NCBI RefSeq assembly: GCF_000421485.1 | Contig: NZ_ATXC01000001.1 | Location: 1,047,087 to 1,111,086 of the forward strand | DNA from: Desulfurobacterium sp. TC5-1 | GTDB taxonomy: Bacteria; Aquificota; Aquificia; Desulfurobacteriales; Desulfurobacteriaceae | DNA: 64,000 nt | Reading direction: 5' to 3' | Made by a program: the position numbers and the translations under genes | In this document: piece by piece, positions 9,528-18,087 of the stretch | How positions within the stretch are numbered: the first letter of the stretch is position 1 | Layout: the number at the start of each line of letters is the position of its first letter | Notes under the pieces: generated by a model | What the model was told of the DNA's origin: nothing | Seen by the model: only the letters and a program-made list of their open reading frames with translations | Databases searched by the model: none

Positions 9528-11009
9528 ATGATATCTGCGTGTGTGATAGCCAAGAATGAAGAGAAAAATTTGCCACGCCTCTTGAAAAGCTTAAAAGGAA
9601 AGTTTGAAGAAATAATTCTCGTTGACACAGGTTCTACTGACAGAACAATAGAAATTGCAAGGTCCTTCGGCTGTAAAGTGTATCAGATAAACTGGACTGG
9701 ATTTGCTGATGCAAGAAATTTTGCAGTATCAAAAGCTAAAGGTGAATGGATATGGCATTTTGATGCCGATTTTGAGATAGATGAAGAAGAATTCATAAAA
9801 GCAAAAAGGCAGCTTCTTCTGTTGGACGAAAAATATAACTCTGCAGATGTAATTATTGAGAATTACAATATAGACGGGACAATTCGTTCCTATTCTTCTC
9901 ACTGTTTTATTCACAGAAACAAGCCTGAAATAAAATGGAAAGGAAAGGTTCACGAGTATCTCGAAAATGCAGCATTAACATTTGGTCTCAATGTTAAGGT
10001 AAAGCATTTTGGTTATGAAGATGATGCTGTGCTGCGAAAAAAAGCTTTTCGAAATATAGAACTTCTGGAAGCAGAAATTGAGGAAATAGAAAAAAAAGAG
10101 GGGGCAAATTCGCCAGAATATGCTTACAAGCATTTTTACCTTGCTCAGTCTTACACTGTTCTTGGTTTTTCCGATCCGAAATATTTTAAAAAAGCTATAG
10201 AAACTGCAGAGAAATACTTTTCTCTCAGAGGAAATCTCAGTGAAACCAACATTTTTGATGTTCACATTTACACCTACATAGTGGAAGCTCTTATAAAGAT
10301 AAACAGATATGGTGAAGCAAAAAAATACCTCAAAGAAGCGCTGTTGTTAAAACCCAGATATGTTGATTTTCTCTTTTTAAAGGCCTGTCTTGAAGAGCTA
10401 ACGGAAAACCTTTCTGCCGCTTTTAAAGGATACTGCGACTTTCTTTTTGAAGTTGATAGTTTTATAAAGGATAATCCATTCAAAAAGGTAGATGGATTAA
10501 CATTTCTCTCTGACAAAGCTGTGCATGCCTATCATGTTGCCTCTGAAAAGATACCCGAACTTTTCTGTAAATTAGATTATGCTTTAACCGAAAGAGAACA
10601 CCTTGAGAAGCTGTGGCAAAAAGAAAAGGGCCTTTACACTGGAATAGCACTTGCAAGGGTTTTAAAATTAGTCGGAGAAAATGAAGGAAAGATATTGAAG
10701 AAACTTTACAGGGTTTACAATAGTAACTACCTCGTCCATTTTGAAATGGGAAACTTTTATCTTGCTAAAGGACAACCTGACAAAGCTGTAAAATACTTTT
10801 CAAGGACTTTGGAGTTAAATCAGAATTTTGTGGTTGCCAAAGCCTTCCTCGGCTATGCCAGGATGGCTGCTGGCAGTTCAGATACAAAAACATTGATAGA
10901 GGCTGTTTCCTCTCTAAAAGACTACTTTGAGAGAACGAAAAATATCTCTGTTCTACCTCTTCTAAAACGGTGTCTCCAGCTTCTTAAAGATATAAAAACA
11001 AAAAAGTGA
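9528..11009 (+). CDS. GT2 glycosyltransferase with TPR repeats
   Basis: A 493-residue protein. The N-terminal 230 residues are a GT2 domain of the type that begins ISACVIAKNEEKNLPRLL, with VDTGSTDRT near residue 37 and the DADFEI metal-binding motif near residue 82. The rest is built of TPR helices, for example HFEMGNFYLAKGQPDKAVKYF near residue 410. This domain order occurs in protein O- and S-glycosyltransferases that act directly on polypeptides, so it is a candidate for the enzyme that attaches the first sugar to flagellin (inference). It ends just before the sigma-28 promoter of the flagellin gene. Confidence 0.8.
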   Translation: MISACVIAKNEEKNLPRLLKSLKGKFEEIILVDTGSTDRTIEIARSFGCKVYQINWTGFADARNFAVSKAKGEWIWHFDADFEIDEEEFIKAKRQLLLLDEKYNSADVIIENYNIDGTIRSYSSHCFIHRNKPEIKWKGKVHEYLENAALTFGLNVKVKHFGYEDDAVLRKKAFRNIELLEAEIEEIEKKEGANSPEYAYKHFYLAQSYTVLGFSDPKYFKKAIETAEKYFSLRGNLSETNIFDVHIYTYIVEALIKINRYGEAKKYLKEALLLKPRYVDFLFLKACLEELTENLSAAFKGYCDFLFEVDSFIKDNPFKKVDGLTFLSDKAVHAYHVASEKIPELFCKLDYALTEREHLEKLWQKEKGLYTGIALARVLKLVGENEGKILKKLYRVYNSNYLVHFEMGNFYLAKGQPDKAVKYFSRTLELNQNFVVAKAFLGYARMAAGSSDTKTLIEAVSSLKDYFERTKNISVLPLLKRCLQLLKDIKTKK

Positions 11010-11011
11010 TA

Positions 11012-11038
11012 TAAAAAAAGAACAGCTGTCTCCGATAA
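11012..11038 (+). promoter_or_regulatory. Sigma-28 (FliA) promoter of flagellin
   Basis: TAAA at 11012-11015 and TCCGATAA at 11031-11038 are separated by exactly 15 bases, matching the sigma-28 consensus TAAA-N15-GCCGATAA with one change. The promoter lies about 40 bases before the flagellin ATG. The same -10 octamer and spacing occur before flgM. Confidence 0.85.
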
Positions 11039-11078
11039 TAAGAATAGAAAAGTTAAAACCCTATGGGAGGTAAGAGTC

Positions 11079-11933
11079 ATGGCACTGCGAATTAACTACA
11101 ACTTTCAAGCGGACTTTACCCACGCTAATCTTTTAAAAACTGAAGCAAACATGAACAAGTCCCTTGAAAGATTGGCAACAGGTTACAGAATCAACAGTGC
11201 GGCGGATGACGCTGCAGGTCTTTACATTGCTGACCAGCTTAAGACATACGCTGTGTCCCTTGACCAAGGTATCAGAAATGCTCAGGACGGTGTGAGCATT
11301 GCTCAGATTGGTCAGGGTGCGTTAAGTGAAGTTTACAACATTCTTAACGACGTGAAGTCAAAAGTTATCCAGGCTTCAAACACCCTTGACACACAGGCAA
11401 GACAGGAAATTCAGCAGGATATTAACCACCTTATTGATTCTGTTTCAAAGATTTTCAGCGATACAGAGTTTAACGGTATGAATCTTTTTGCCTCTTCTGC
11501 AACAACATTTACGATTCACTATGGAGGACGTACAAATCAGGAGTTGGCCATTGTTATTTCAACCGCTCAAGCATCAGCAGGTACTTCAAGTACTGCTCCA
11601 TCTACAGTTACAATAGGAACTACAGGCTACGCTATTGACGTAACTTCACAGACAAGTGCTAACGCAGCTGTGCAGACGGTTGATAATCTCATTAAAGCTG
11701 TTGATGACCTTGCTGCAAAACTTGGTTCTTATCAGATTGAACTTGAAAAAATCATCAGCAACAATCAGACAACAAGAGTTAACACTTCTGAAGCAGAATC
11801 TCGTATCAGAAACGTTGATTTTGCTGCAGAGATGGCAAACTTCACCAAAAACCAGATTCTCATGCAATCCGGTACTGCCATGCTTGCTCAGGCAAACCAG
11901 CTTCCTCAACTTGTCCTACAGCTTCTCAGGTAA
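11079..11933 (+). CDS. fliC: Flagellin
   Basis: The structural subunit of the flagellar filament, 284 residues. The conserved D0/D1 N-terminus (INYNFQADFTHANL, then LERLATGYRINSAADDAAGL) and C-terminus (NQILMQSGTAMLAQANQLPQLVLQLL) are complete. The variable centre is short and rich in Ser and Thr (about residues 160-185), which could be O-glycosylated by the glycosyltransferases encoded just upstream (inference). It has a GGGAGG ribosome site, a sigma-28 promoter and a strong terminator, so it is likely a highly expressed single-gene transcript. Export would be by the flagellar type III route with FliS as chaperone. Confidence 0.96.
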   Translation: MALRINYNFQADFTHANLLKTEANMNKSLERLATGYRINSAADDAAGLYIADQLKTYAVSLDQGIRNAQDGVSIAQIGQGALSEVYNILNDVKSKVIQASNTLDTQARQEIQQDINHLIDSVSKIFSDTEFNGMNLFASSATTFTIHYGGRTNQELAIVISTAQASAGTSSTAPSTVTIGTTGYAIDVTSQTSANAAVQTVDNLIKAVDDLAAKLGSYQIELEKIISNNQTTRVNTSEAESRIRNVDFAAEMANFTKNQILMQSGTAMLAQANQLPQLVLQLLR

Positions 11934-11942
11934 CAACCATTC

Positions 11943-11967
11943 GGGCGGGTCAGTCCCGCCCTTTTTT
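11943..11967 (+). terminator. Flagellin rho-independent terminator
   Basis: A perfect seven-base-pair GGGCGGG/CCCGCCC stem with a TCAGT loop is followed by six T residues, ten bases after the flagellin stop. Confidence 0.93.
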
Positions 11968-12049
11968 CAGCGGCTTCTCAGAGCCGTTGAGGAAAGGGCA
12001 GGAAAGTGATAAATTAGTAGATAGGGTTAAATGCAATCCGGGGTAAAAG

Positions 12050-12418
12050 ATGGACGTTAAGAATGTTGCTAATATTCAGGCTACTATTCAAATGAATAAT
12101 CCCCAGAATGTGGGAAGAAATGTTCGTATCGGAGTTCAAAATCAAACCAGAAAGGCAGTGCAGGAAGAGGAAAAGAAAAAGCTTTCCCCACAGGAAATGG
12201 AGAAACTTTTAAATGACCTTAAAGAAAAGCTTTCCATGCTTAATACCCAGTTAAAAATAGAGATTGAAAAAATAGGTGATGGGGAAGAGATACCCGTTAT
12301 AAAAGTGATAGACACCAAGACGAAAGAGGTTATAAGACAGATACCTCCAGAATACATGATAAAAATTGCAAAGTATATAGACGAAATTACCGGACTGCTG
12401 CTCCGTGAAAAGGCTTGA
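12050..12418 (+). CDS. flaG: FlaG family protein
   Basis: A 122-residue protein of the FlaG family, found beside filament genes and linked to filament length control. The C-terminal half carries the family signature, PVIKVIDTKTKEVIRQIPPEYMI followed by a helix ending near GLLLREKA. The N-terminal half is low-complexity and charged. It precedes fliD, whose ribosome site overlaps its stop codon, so the two are probably co-translated. No sigma-28 box was found in the 80 bases upstream, so its promoter is unidentified. Confidence 0.88.
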   Translation: MDVKNVANIQATIQMNNPQNVGRNVRIGVQNQTRKAVQEEEKKKLSPQEMEKLLNDLKEKLSMLNTQLKIEIEKIGDGEEIPVIKVIDTKTKEVIRQIPPEYMIKIAKYIDEITGLLLREKA

Positions 12419-12429
12419 AGGAGACAAAT

Positions 12430-13800
12430 ATGGCAGGAGAACTTTATTTAAGCAACCTTGTAGGTGGATTTGATTACCAGCAGATTCTGGATCAGATGTA
12501 CTCTATTAAAAGCGTTCAGATTCAATATTATCAACAAAGGGAGTCAGAGCTTCAAAATAAAAAATCTGCCCTCTCAAGTTTTGATTCTTTACTTGAAAAG
12601 TTTCAGGATGTTGCAAATGATCTTTTTGATGATTCCATCTTTGAGCAGAAGTCTGTTTCCGTGTCTAACGAATCCGCGGTGAATGTTACTATTACAGATC
12701 CAACAGCAGTGGATGCATCTTCTTTTGACCTTTCTGTTGTTCAAACTGCGAAGAAAGATGTATGGCTTTCCCAGGCCGGTGTTTCCGATGAAACGGCAGC
12801 TGTGGCAACAACGGCAGGGACACTCCAGATTTCTTATGGCGGAGATGTGGTGGCAACGATAGATTACGATGCCGATACTTCAACTGATACGCCTTCCACC
12901 ATTCAGGAAATTGCAAACGCAATAAATGCTGCTCAGGATAAGGTTAAAGCAACGGTATTTTTTGATGGAACAAATTACAGGCTTCTGCTTTCCGGAGCTG
13001 ATACAGGTGCCAATAATACCATTTCAATAACTGAAACAGGTGGAGGTGATTTACTTGATGTTCTGCAGCTGGGAGATGCCTACGTTAATAGCCATGTGCA
13101 AACAGCTCAGGATGCAATTATAGAAATTTACGGTACACAGGTTTCGAGTTCAACGAATGATTTTACCAGTGTGATTCCTGGAATGACGATTACTGTAGAA
13201 ACGCCTACAAGCTCACCTGTTACAGTTACAATTGACCATGATTATAGTCAGGTAAAGGACAATCTTCAAAAGCTTGTAGAAGCTTACAATTCCATAGTTG
13301 ACTTTGTAAAAGAATACACCGGTAAAGATGGAGCGCTTTCAGGAGATTTTACACTTCAGGACATCCGTTCAACACTTTTTGACAAACTCGATCCCCTGTT
13401 TCAGCTTGGTATTTTTGAAGTGGATAAAGATACAGGCCATCTTTCTATAGACACTTCTAAAGTTGACGAGATTCTTTCGACAAATCCTGGGAGTCTCGAG
13501 GATGCTCTTACTAAAGACTTGAAAGATAACCTTTACGATTATCTCATCTATATTACGGGTGTAGATAGCCCTATTTCTACAGAACAGCAGAGTTATGACA
13601 ATCAGATAAACTACATAGAAGACCAGATAGAGCTTACAAATAAGCGTATTTCAGAAGAAATAGAAAGTATGAAGAAGCAACTTGTTCAGTTACAGCTTTA
13701 TATGGCTAAGATGCAGGAAGTTCAGGCCAGGATAACACAGACATTTGGAACACCTTCTATTATTCCGGGAACTTCTGTTAATACAACTACAGGTGCATAA
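12430..13800 (+). CDS. fliD: Flagellar filament cap FliD
   Basis: FliD forms the cap at the filament tip and helps flagellin monomers fold into place. About 456 residues. The N-terminal helix region (YLSNLVGGFDYQQILDQMYSI), the FliD_N adhesin-like domain with flagellin-hook-like repeats (about residues 115-190), and the C-terminal coiled coil (YDNQINYIEDQIELTNKRIS... QVQARITQTFG) all match the family. The ATG at 12430 has AAGGAG six bases upstream and is preferred to TTG 12415. It sits between flaG and fliS, the usual order. Confidence 0.93.
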   Translation: MAGELYLSNLVGGFDYQQILDQMYSIKSVQIQYYQQRESELQNKKSALSSFDSLLEKFQDVANDLFDDSIFEQKSVSVSNESAVNVTITDPTAVDASSFDLSVVQTAKKDVWLSQAGVSDETAAVATTAGTLQISYGGDVVATIDYDADTSTDTPSTIQEIANAINAAQDKVKATVFFDGTNYRLLLSGADTGANNTISITETGGGDLLDVLQLGDAYVNSHVQTAQDAIIEIYGTQVSSSTNDFTSVIPGMTITVETPTSSPVTVTIDHDYSQVKDNLQKLVEAYNSIVDFVKEYTGKDGALSGDFTLQDIRSTLFDKLDPLFQLGIFEVDKDTGHLSIDTSKVDEILSTNPGSLEDALTKDLKDNLYDYLIYITGVDSPISTEQQSYDNQINYIEDQIELTNKRISEEIESMKKQLVQLQLYMAKMQEVQARITQTFGTPSIIPGTSVNTTTGA

Positions 13801-13811
13801 AGAGGTGGCGG

Positions 13812-14171
13812 ATGGTTAATCCTTATTTAAAAATGGACGTTGAGACAGCGTCACCTGTAAGACAACTGGTGATGCTTTATGAAAAGGCTATTCTGTGTAT
13901 GAGCATTGCCGTTAAAGCAATTGAAGATAGCGATGTTAAAACGAAGGTTGATAATATCCTTAGAGCACATGATATAGTGAGAGTTTTAAACGCTTCCCTT
14001 GATATGGAAAAGGGCGGTGAGATAGCAAAGAATCTGCGGGCTCTCTATGATTTTATTGAGGAGTCTCTTTTGAAGGTTAACACCAGTAATGACACTGAAC
14101 TTCTTAGAAGGATAATTGATATAATGGTAGAATTAAAGAGTGCGTGGGAGGAGTTAGAATCAAAACTTTAA
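13812..14171 (+). CDS. fliS: Flagellar chaperone FliS
   Basis: FliS binds the flagellin C-terminus in the cytoplasm and prevents early polymerisation. The 119-residue protein is all-helical and starts with NPYLKMDVETASPVRQLVMLYEKAI, close to the family pattern (Y...v.tasp..Ll.mLYdgai). DMEKGGEIAKNLRALYDFI near residue 65 matches the conserved second half. The length is usual. It lies 11 bases after fliD and overlaps the next small gene. Confidence 0.93.
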   Translation: MVNPYLKMDVETASPVRQLVMLYEKAILCMSIAVKAIEDSDVKTKVDNILRAHDIVRVLNASLDMEKGGEIAKNLRALYDFIEESLLKVNTSNDTELLRRIIDIMVELKSAWEELESKL

Positions 14172-14398
14172 AGGAAATAATGTCTCAGATGGCTATTGCC
14201 ATTGAAGATGGTGATTACAAAACGGCGACAGAACTTGCCCGTGAACTTTCAAAAATTGATTTTTCCCGGTTTTCCTTAAATGAGAGGAAGAAGCTTCAGA
14301 TGGAGATTTCTAACCTTATCGAAAAAGCAAAGAAACAGGAACTTGAAATTGCTGAAACCATTTCTAAAAAATTGAAAGCGAGGAAGTTTGTTCAATGA
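14144..14398 (+). CDS. Small helical protein, possible FliT-like chaperone
   Basis: An 84-residue (or 72-residue) helical, lysine-rich protein. There is no clear sequence signature, but position directly after fliS is where the FliT export chaperone is often encoded, so a FliT-like role is inferred from context only. The start is ambiguous: GTG 14144 overlaps fliS by 28 bases and lacks a ribosome site, whereas ATG 14180 has AAGGAA three bases upstream. The stop codon overlaps the bioD start (ATGA). Confidence 0.6.
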   Translation: MGGVRIKTLKEIMSQMAIAIEDGDYKTATELARELSKIDFSRFSLNERKKLQMEISNLIEKAKKQELEIAETISKKLKARKFVQ

Positions 14399-15012
14399 TA
14401 ATTCTTGTTACCGGAACAGATACGGGTGTTGGCAAAACGTTTTTTACAGTTAACTTTTTAAGGATTTTAATTAAAAGTGGGAAAGATGTAACAGGGCTGA
14501 AGATAGTTGAGACAGGATGCAACCCTGTGTGTGAAGATGCCAGGAAGATTTCTGACGTATGCGGTATGGAAATACCGCCGATCTACTCTTTTAAAACACC
14601 AGTTGCACCCGCTGTTGCGGAAAGGCTGGAAAGAAGGCAGATAGATGTTGAATACATAAAAACGAAAATGCTGAATATGTCAAAACACTATGAGATTTTA
14701 ATAGCGGAAGGTGCTGGGGGTATAATGGTTCCAATATCAGGAAGTTATACCTTCCTCGATTTAGCAAGAGAAATAGCAGATATGGTCTTTGTTGTTGCCT
14801 TGAATAAGTTGGGTGTAATTAACCATACACTTTTAACAGTTGAGGTTTGCAAATACAATAACATTCCGGTTAGGGGTGTTTTCTTAAACAACTTTAAAGC
14901 ATCAGATGTCAGTGCGGAAACAAACAGAGAAACGCTGTCTTACCTTCTTGATGTGCCTGTTTATGAATTTTCCGATTCTTCTGACTTTGAGAAATTCGTG
15001 GATATTATTTGA
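14395..15012 (+). CDS. bioD: Dethiobiotin synthetase
   Basis: BioD closes the ureido ring of dethiobiotin from 7,8-diaminopelargonate, CO2 and ATP. The 205-residue protein begins with the family P-loop, ILVTGTDTGVGKTFFT, and has EGAGGIMVPISGSYTFLDLA near residue 104 and the LNKLGVINHTLLTVE block near 137. Its start overlaps the preceding flagellar-cluster gene (ATGA), an unusual coupling of biotin synthesis to a flagellar unit. The 3' end overlaps the convergent aroK by eight bases. No other bio genes are in the window. Confidence 0.92.
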   Translation: MIILVTGTDTGVGKTFFTVNFLRILIKSGKDVTGLKIVETGCNPVCEDARKISDVCGMEIPPIYSFKTPVAPAVAERLERRQIDVEYIKTKMLNMSKHYEILIAEGAGGIMVPISGSYTFLDLAREIADMVFVVALNKLGVINHTLLTVEVCKYNNIPVRGVFLNNFKASDVSAETNRETLSYLLDVPVYEFSDSSDFEKFVDII

Positions 15013-15502
15013 CGATCTTTTCCATAATCTCATTTGCAATTTGTTCAGGCGTTTTATTCTGCGTATTGACTATGATTTTTGCTTTTTTGTAAAAATTTTC
15101 CCTTGTCTTGTAGAGTTTCATAAGTTCATTTTTCCCGCGCTTTACAAGCGGTCGATTGCTATCAGCCTTTATTCTTTCCCATAAAGTTTCAAAATCTGCT
15201 TTTAAATAGATAGATATAGAGTGTTCATTCAATATCTTAAGATTATTTTTGTAGGACGGCATTCCACCGCCTGTGGATATTATCACTTTATCGAAGTTGC
15301 TTATTATTGCTTTAAAAATCTCTATTTCTTTTTCTCTGAAAAAATCTTCACCAAATTGTCTGAATATTTCCGGTATTGAGGTGCCTACTTTTTTTTCAAT
15401 TTCTTCATCTATGTCAATGAATGGAAAGTTAAGCTTTTTTGATAGCAGTCTTCCAACGGTTGATTTCCCGCATCCCATAAATCCTATTAACGATATTTTC
15501 AT
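15005..15502 (-). CDS. aroK: Shikimate kinase
   Basis: AroK phosphorylates shikimate at the 3-hydroxyl in the chorismate pathway. The 165-residue protein has the Walker A loop GFMGCGKSTVGRLL at the N-terminus, the shikimate-binding FIDIDEEIE near residue 30, and the STGGGMPSY loop near 80, followed by a lid region with SNRPL. ATG at 15502 is preferred because AGGCAGGA precedes it. It may form a unit with the two membrane-protein genes upstream. Confidence 0.93.
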   Translation of the reverse strand: MKISLIGFMGCGKSTVGRLLSKKLNFPFIDIDEEIEKKVGTSIPEIFRQFGEDFFREKEIEIFKAIISNFDKVIISTGGGMPSYKNNLKILNEHSISIYLKADFETLWERIKADSNRPLVKRGKNELMKLYKTRENFYKKAKIIVNTQNKTPEQIANEIMEKIVK

Positions 15503-15509
15503 TCCTGCC

Positions 15510-16337
15510 TCACGGAATAACAAACAGTGAAGAGTTGCTGAGGTCCGGCAATTTTAATACTAAATCATCAGATGTACCCAGCTTTCTGTCCGGTCCGGGG
15601 CTTATCAAATAGCCGTTTTTATAATATATGTTATTAAAGAAGGCATCTTTCACAGGCAGTTTTTCCGGTAATTTGTAGTTTAAAATTCTTTTGGCATTTA
15701 TTTCGTTTTCTATTTGCTGCATTTTCACATAGGATACAATTGTCCTTCCATATGGAAAGAAGGCAACAACAATTGCTGCAAAAATGAAGATAAAAGTGAT
15801 TCCGGCAAACAGAGGAGCTATTCTGTCCATTAGGTTTATCTTTTGAATTTCAATAATACCATCATTTTCCCACGTGCATAGATCAAGGAGAGAAAATGAT
15901 GAACTGTTTAAAACAAGTTCCCTTTCTACAGGATACCTGGAGAAGGTTTTTAAAATAGCAGGAACTTTATCGCTATCAATAATCTTTATCTTGAACTTCG
16001 ACGGTATCTGCCGGATATATTTTATGGATTCAACTATTTTAATCAGTTCATCTTTACTTATTTTTTCACCTTCAGGACATTTATCGAGTGCTGGAATTAT
16101 TGTAAACGTTATTTCTTTCCTTCCTTGAATAACCCATTTTGACAGTTTTCTTTTAAGTTCATGAACATCTACAGAGTTTCCATTTGAAACTATGGTAAAC
16201 GTTCCTTGTTCTGCACAGAAAGTTATGTGCTCGTCTCCACATTTCAGTCTGAAAAGAACATCGTCTCCCAAAAATTCAAGTAATTTCAGAAACTGCTCAA
16301 AGTCGTTTATCTTTCCCTTTACAGGTTCATTGAGCAT
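15510..16337 (-). CDS. Single-pass membrane protein with pseudopilin-like tail
   Basis: A 275-residue protein of unrecognised family. The first 165 residues are predicted soluble; a strong membrane segment follows (about residues 172-194, IAPLFAGITFIFIFAAIVVAFF). After it, MQQIENEINAKRIL and a C-terminal stretch, YLISPGPDRKLGTSDDLVL, recall the tail of GspG-type pseudopilins, where a similar GPDG...TDDD loop binds calcium. That similarity is by eye and the domain order is not that of a pseudopilin. It overlaps the upstream TPR membrane protein by 19 bases, so the two are likely coupled. Confidence 0.6.
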   Translation of the reverse strand: MLNEPVKGKINDFEQFLKLLEFLGDDVLFRLKCGDEHITFCAEQGTFTIVSNGNSVDVHELKRKLSKWVIQGRKEITFTIIPALDKCPEGEKISKDELIKIVESIKYIRQIPSKFKIKIIDSDKVPAILKTFSRYPVERELVLNSSSFSLLDLCTWENDGIIEIQKINLMDRIAPLFAGITFIFIFAAIVVAFFPYGRTIVSYVKMQQIENEINAKRILNYKLPEKLPVKDAFFNNIYYKNGYLISPGPDRKLGTSDDLVLKLPDLSNSSLFVIP

Positions 16338-17617
16338 AGCATGCTCCCTATGATGATTTCAAGAGCCATGATGGCTCCCAACAGCAGGAACAGAGCACTG
16401 TATCTGTTTGCATAGTACAGTCTGTACCCTGGAAGATAACTGAAAAATGGATTTATACTGATAAGGGCTGCTGCTTTTTTTACATTCATTACTGCTAAAC
16501 CTAAAAGGATACCTACAACGATAGCGATTAAGCTATAAATAGGTATAGAAAAATCAGGTTTAGGAAAACCTATGTCGCTGATGTTGGCTATTAGAGGAAT
16601 CGTTCTATTAAAAGAAAAGTTTGCCTCTTCAAGTTTTTTTGAATACGCTTCCGCTTCCTGAGGTTGTAGCAGAGAAGAGTAGGTTATAAACAGATTGTAA
16701 TAAGTTTTAACCATTGGATAGAATCCTTCTGCCTTTTTGAATAGATTAATGGCTTTTTTAAGGTTACCTTTCTGGAAAGCAACACACCCCAAGTTATTAT
16801 ATAAAATAGCTTTCATTTTTCTATCACGAACCTCTTCAGCCAGGTCTTTAAGTTTCTTAGTGTCTATTTTGTGAAGCAGTGCCTGTTTGTTCGCTATGGA
16901 AGCTATCTTGACCATGTTAGCAGGTGCCTTGCCGATTAAAAAAGGGGGAGCATAGTTGTCCCTGTTCAGTTTCACATACAAAAGGTTTTCGGGATTAGAG
17001 ATGTAGTTAAAATATCCTTTTTCTGCACCTACGCCCCATGTGTGGAGAAGCAGGAGAAAGATCATAGCTATAGAAAAAGGTATTTTTTCTTTAAAACGAA
17101 GTCCCAACCCTGCAATTGCGGCGAATATTAAATAGAATGGAATGTTTTGGAATATTAGTCCACATATTATTAAAATTGTACCAATGAAAACAGCAATGTT
17201 TCTTTTTGCTTCAGAAGAAAACAACCTATCTGAAGCATATATAAGTGTAAAAATAGAGAGAATAACTATTCCAACGGTAGCAGTACTTACGCCAATATCT
17301 ATTTTTATGATTTTCTCTCTTATCTTATCTACAGAAGATGGAGGAACGTTCTCAAATTTTTCTCCGGTTATGTAGTTTATCTCTGGCAGATAGAATATTG
17401 ACGAAGAATCTTTTATCTCCATCAATCTCTTTATTTCTTCATTTATTTTTTTTATGTTTTCTCCTTTGGAAATATCTTCCTCTATTTTCTTAAGATATTG
17501 GTCAATGGGAGTTGTGTTGTTGACCACAGCATGAGCCGCCAGAGGAAAGACTGTGATTAATATAATAAGCATGGATATGGTGAGTTTCTTAATCTTTGCA
17601 CCCAAAGTCAATCTCAT
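16319..17617 (-). CDS. TPR-containing multi-pass membrane protein
   Basis: A 432-residue protein. It starts with a signal-like hydrophobic segment (LTISMLIILITVFPLAAHAV), has four hydrophobic segments near residues 98-190, a TPR-like helical region near residues 260-315 (NLGCVAFQKGNLKKAINLFKKAE), and two more membrane segments near residues 345-365 and 405-425. The layout suggests a periplasmic or cytoplasmic TPR platform held in the inner membrane. The family is not recognised. The overlapping downstream gene encodes a single-pass membrane protein, so they may form a complex. Confidence 0.6.
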   Translation of the reverse strand: MRLTLGAKIKKLTISMLIILITVFPLAAHAVVNNTTPIDQYLKKIEEDISKGENIKKINEEIKRLMEIKDSSSIFYLPEINYITGEKFENVPPSSVDKIREKIIKIDIGVSTATVGIVILSIFTLIYASDRLFSSEAKRNIAVFIGTILIICGLIFQNIPFYLIFAAIAGLGLRFKEKIPFSIAMIFLLLLHTWGVGAEKGYFNYISNPENLLYVKLNRDNYAPPFLIGKAPANMVKIASIANKQALLHKIDTKKLKDLAEEVRDRKMKAILYNNLGCVAFQKGNLKKAINLFKKAEGFYPMVKTYYNLFITYSSLLQPQEAEAYSKKLEEANFSFNRTIPLIANISDIGFPKPDFSIPIYSLIAIVVGILLGLAVMNVKKAAALISINPFFSYLPGYRLYYANRYSALFLLLGAIMALEIIIGSMLCSMNL

Positions 17618-17739
17618 TTGTTCCCCTCAAAGCGAAAACCACAAATGCATCCAGATTAATTATAGTAGATTTTTTACAATAAAGCTAAATTTCATCATTC
17701 AAATTATGGAGTGTTTATAAAAATTAATGACGGTTGCCT

Positions 17740-18087
17740 TTATAACCAGTTATCTTCTCTCGTTTCTATGACTGTTTCAATGATTATGAGGACAACGGAG
17801 AATATATTTGCAACCAATCCACCCCATGCCATTGCTTTTACAAGGCTCATCCTTGTTCCTATTTCGTAAAATATAAGTGCCGGAATTAAGTGGAGGTCAG
17901 CTGCCAGACTCGTCGATAGAAGTTCGGCACTCAACGTTTTTTTGCTTCCAAGTTTTAGAAGGGTTGCTATTAAATTGAAGGTTACAGATGCTATGAGTGC
18001 GTAGGGATCACCATCGTATATGAATCCTACAGTTGTTGTAAGTGACATCATTACAAAGAAAGAAGTCCAAACTTTACTCCAATCCAT
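17740..18087 (-). CDS. DUF6394 family membrane protein
   Basis: A 115-residue hydrophobic protein with about four membrane segments, beginning WSKVWTSFFVMMSLTTTVGFIYDGDPY. The pattern ALIASVTFNLIATLLKLGSKKTLSAELLSTSLAADLHLIPAL matches my memory of DUF6394, a family found beside TrkA-type ion channels. Its start overlaps the channel gene by 14 bases, so it is likely an accessory subunit or regulator of that channel (inference). Confidence 0.72.
   Translation of the reverse strand: MDWSKVWTSFFVMMSLTTTVGFIYDGDPYALIASVTFNLIATLLKLGSKKTLSAELLSTSLAADLHLIPALIFYEIGTRMSLVKAMAWGGLVANIFSVVLIIIETVIETREDNWL

Noticed and set aside
11968-12049. Sigma-28 promoter before flaG
   Set aside because: No CCGATAA-like element was found; the interval has only A/T-rich sequence and a ribosome site.
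14144-14398. Firm FliT assignment for the small gene after fliS
   Set aside because: Only position supports it; the sequence itself shows no recognisable FliT signature.
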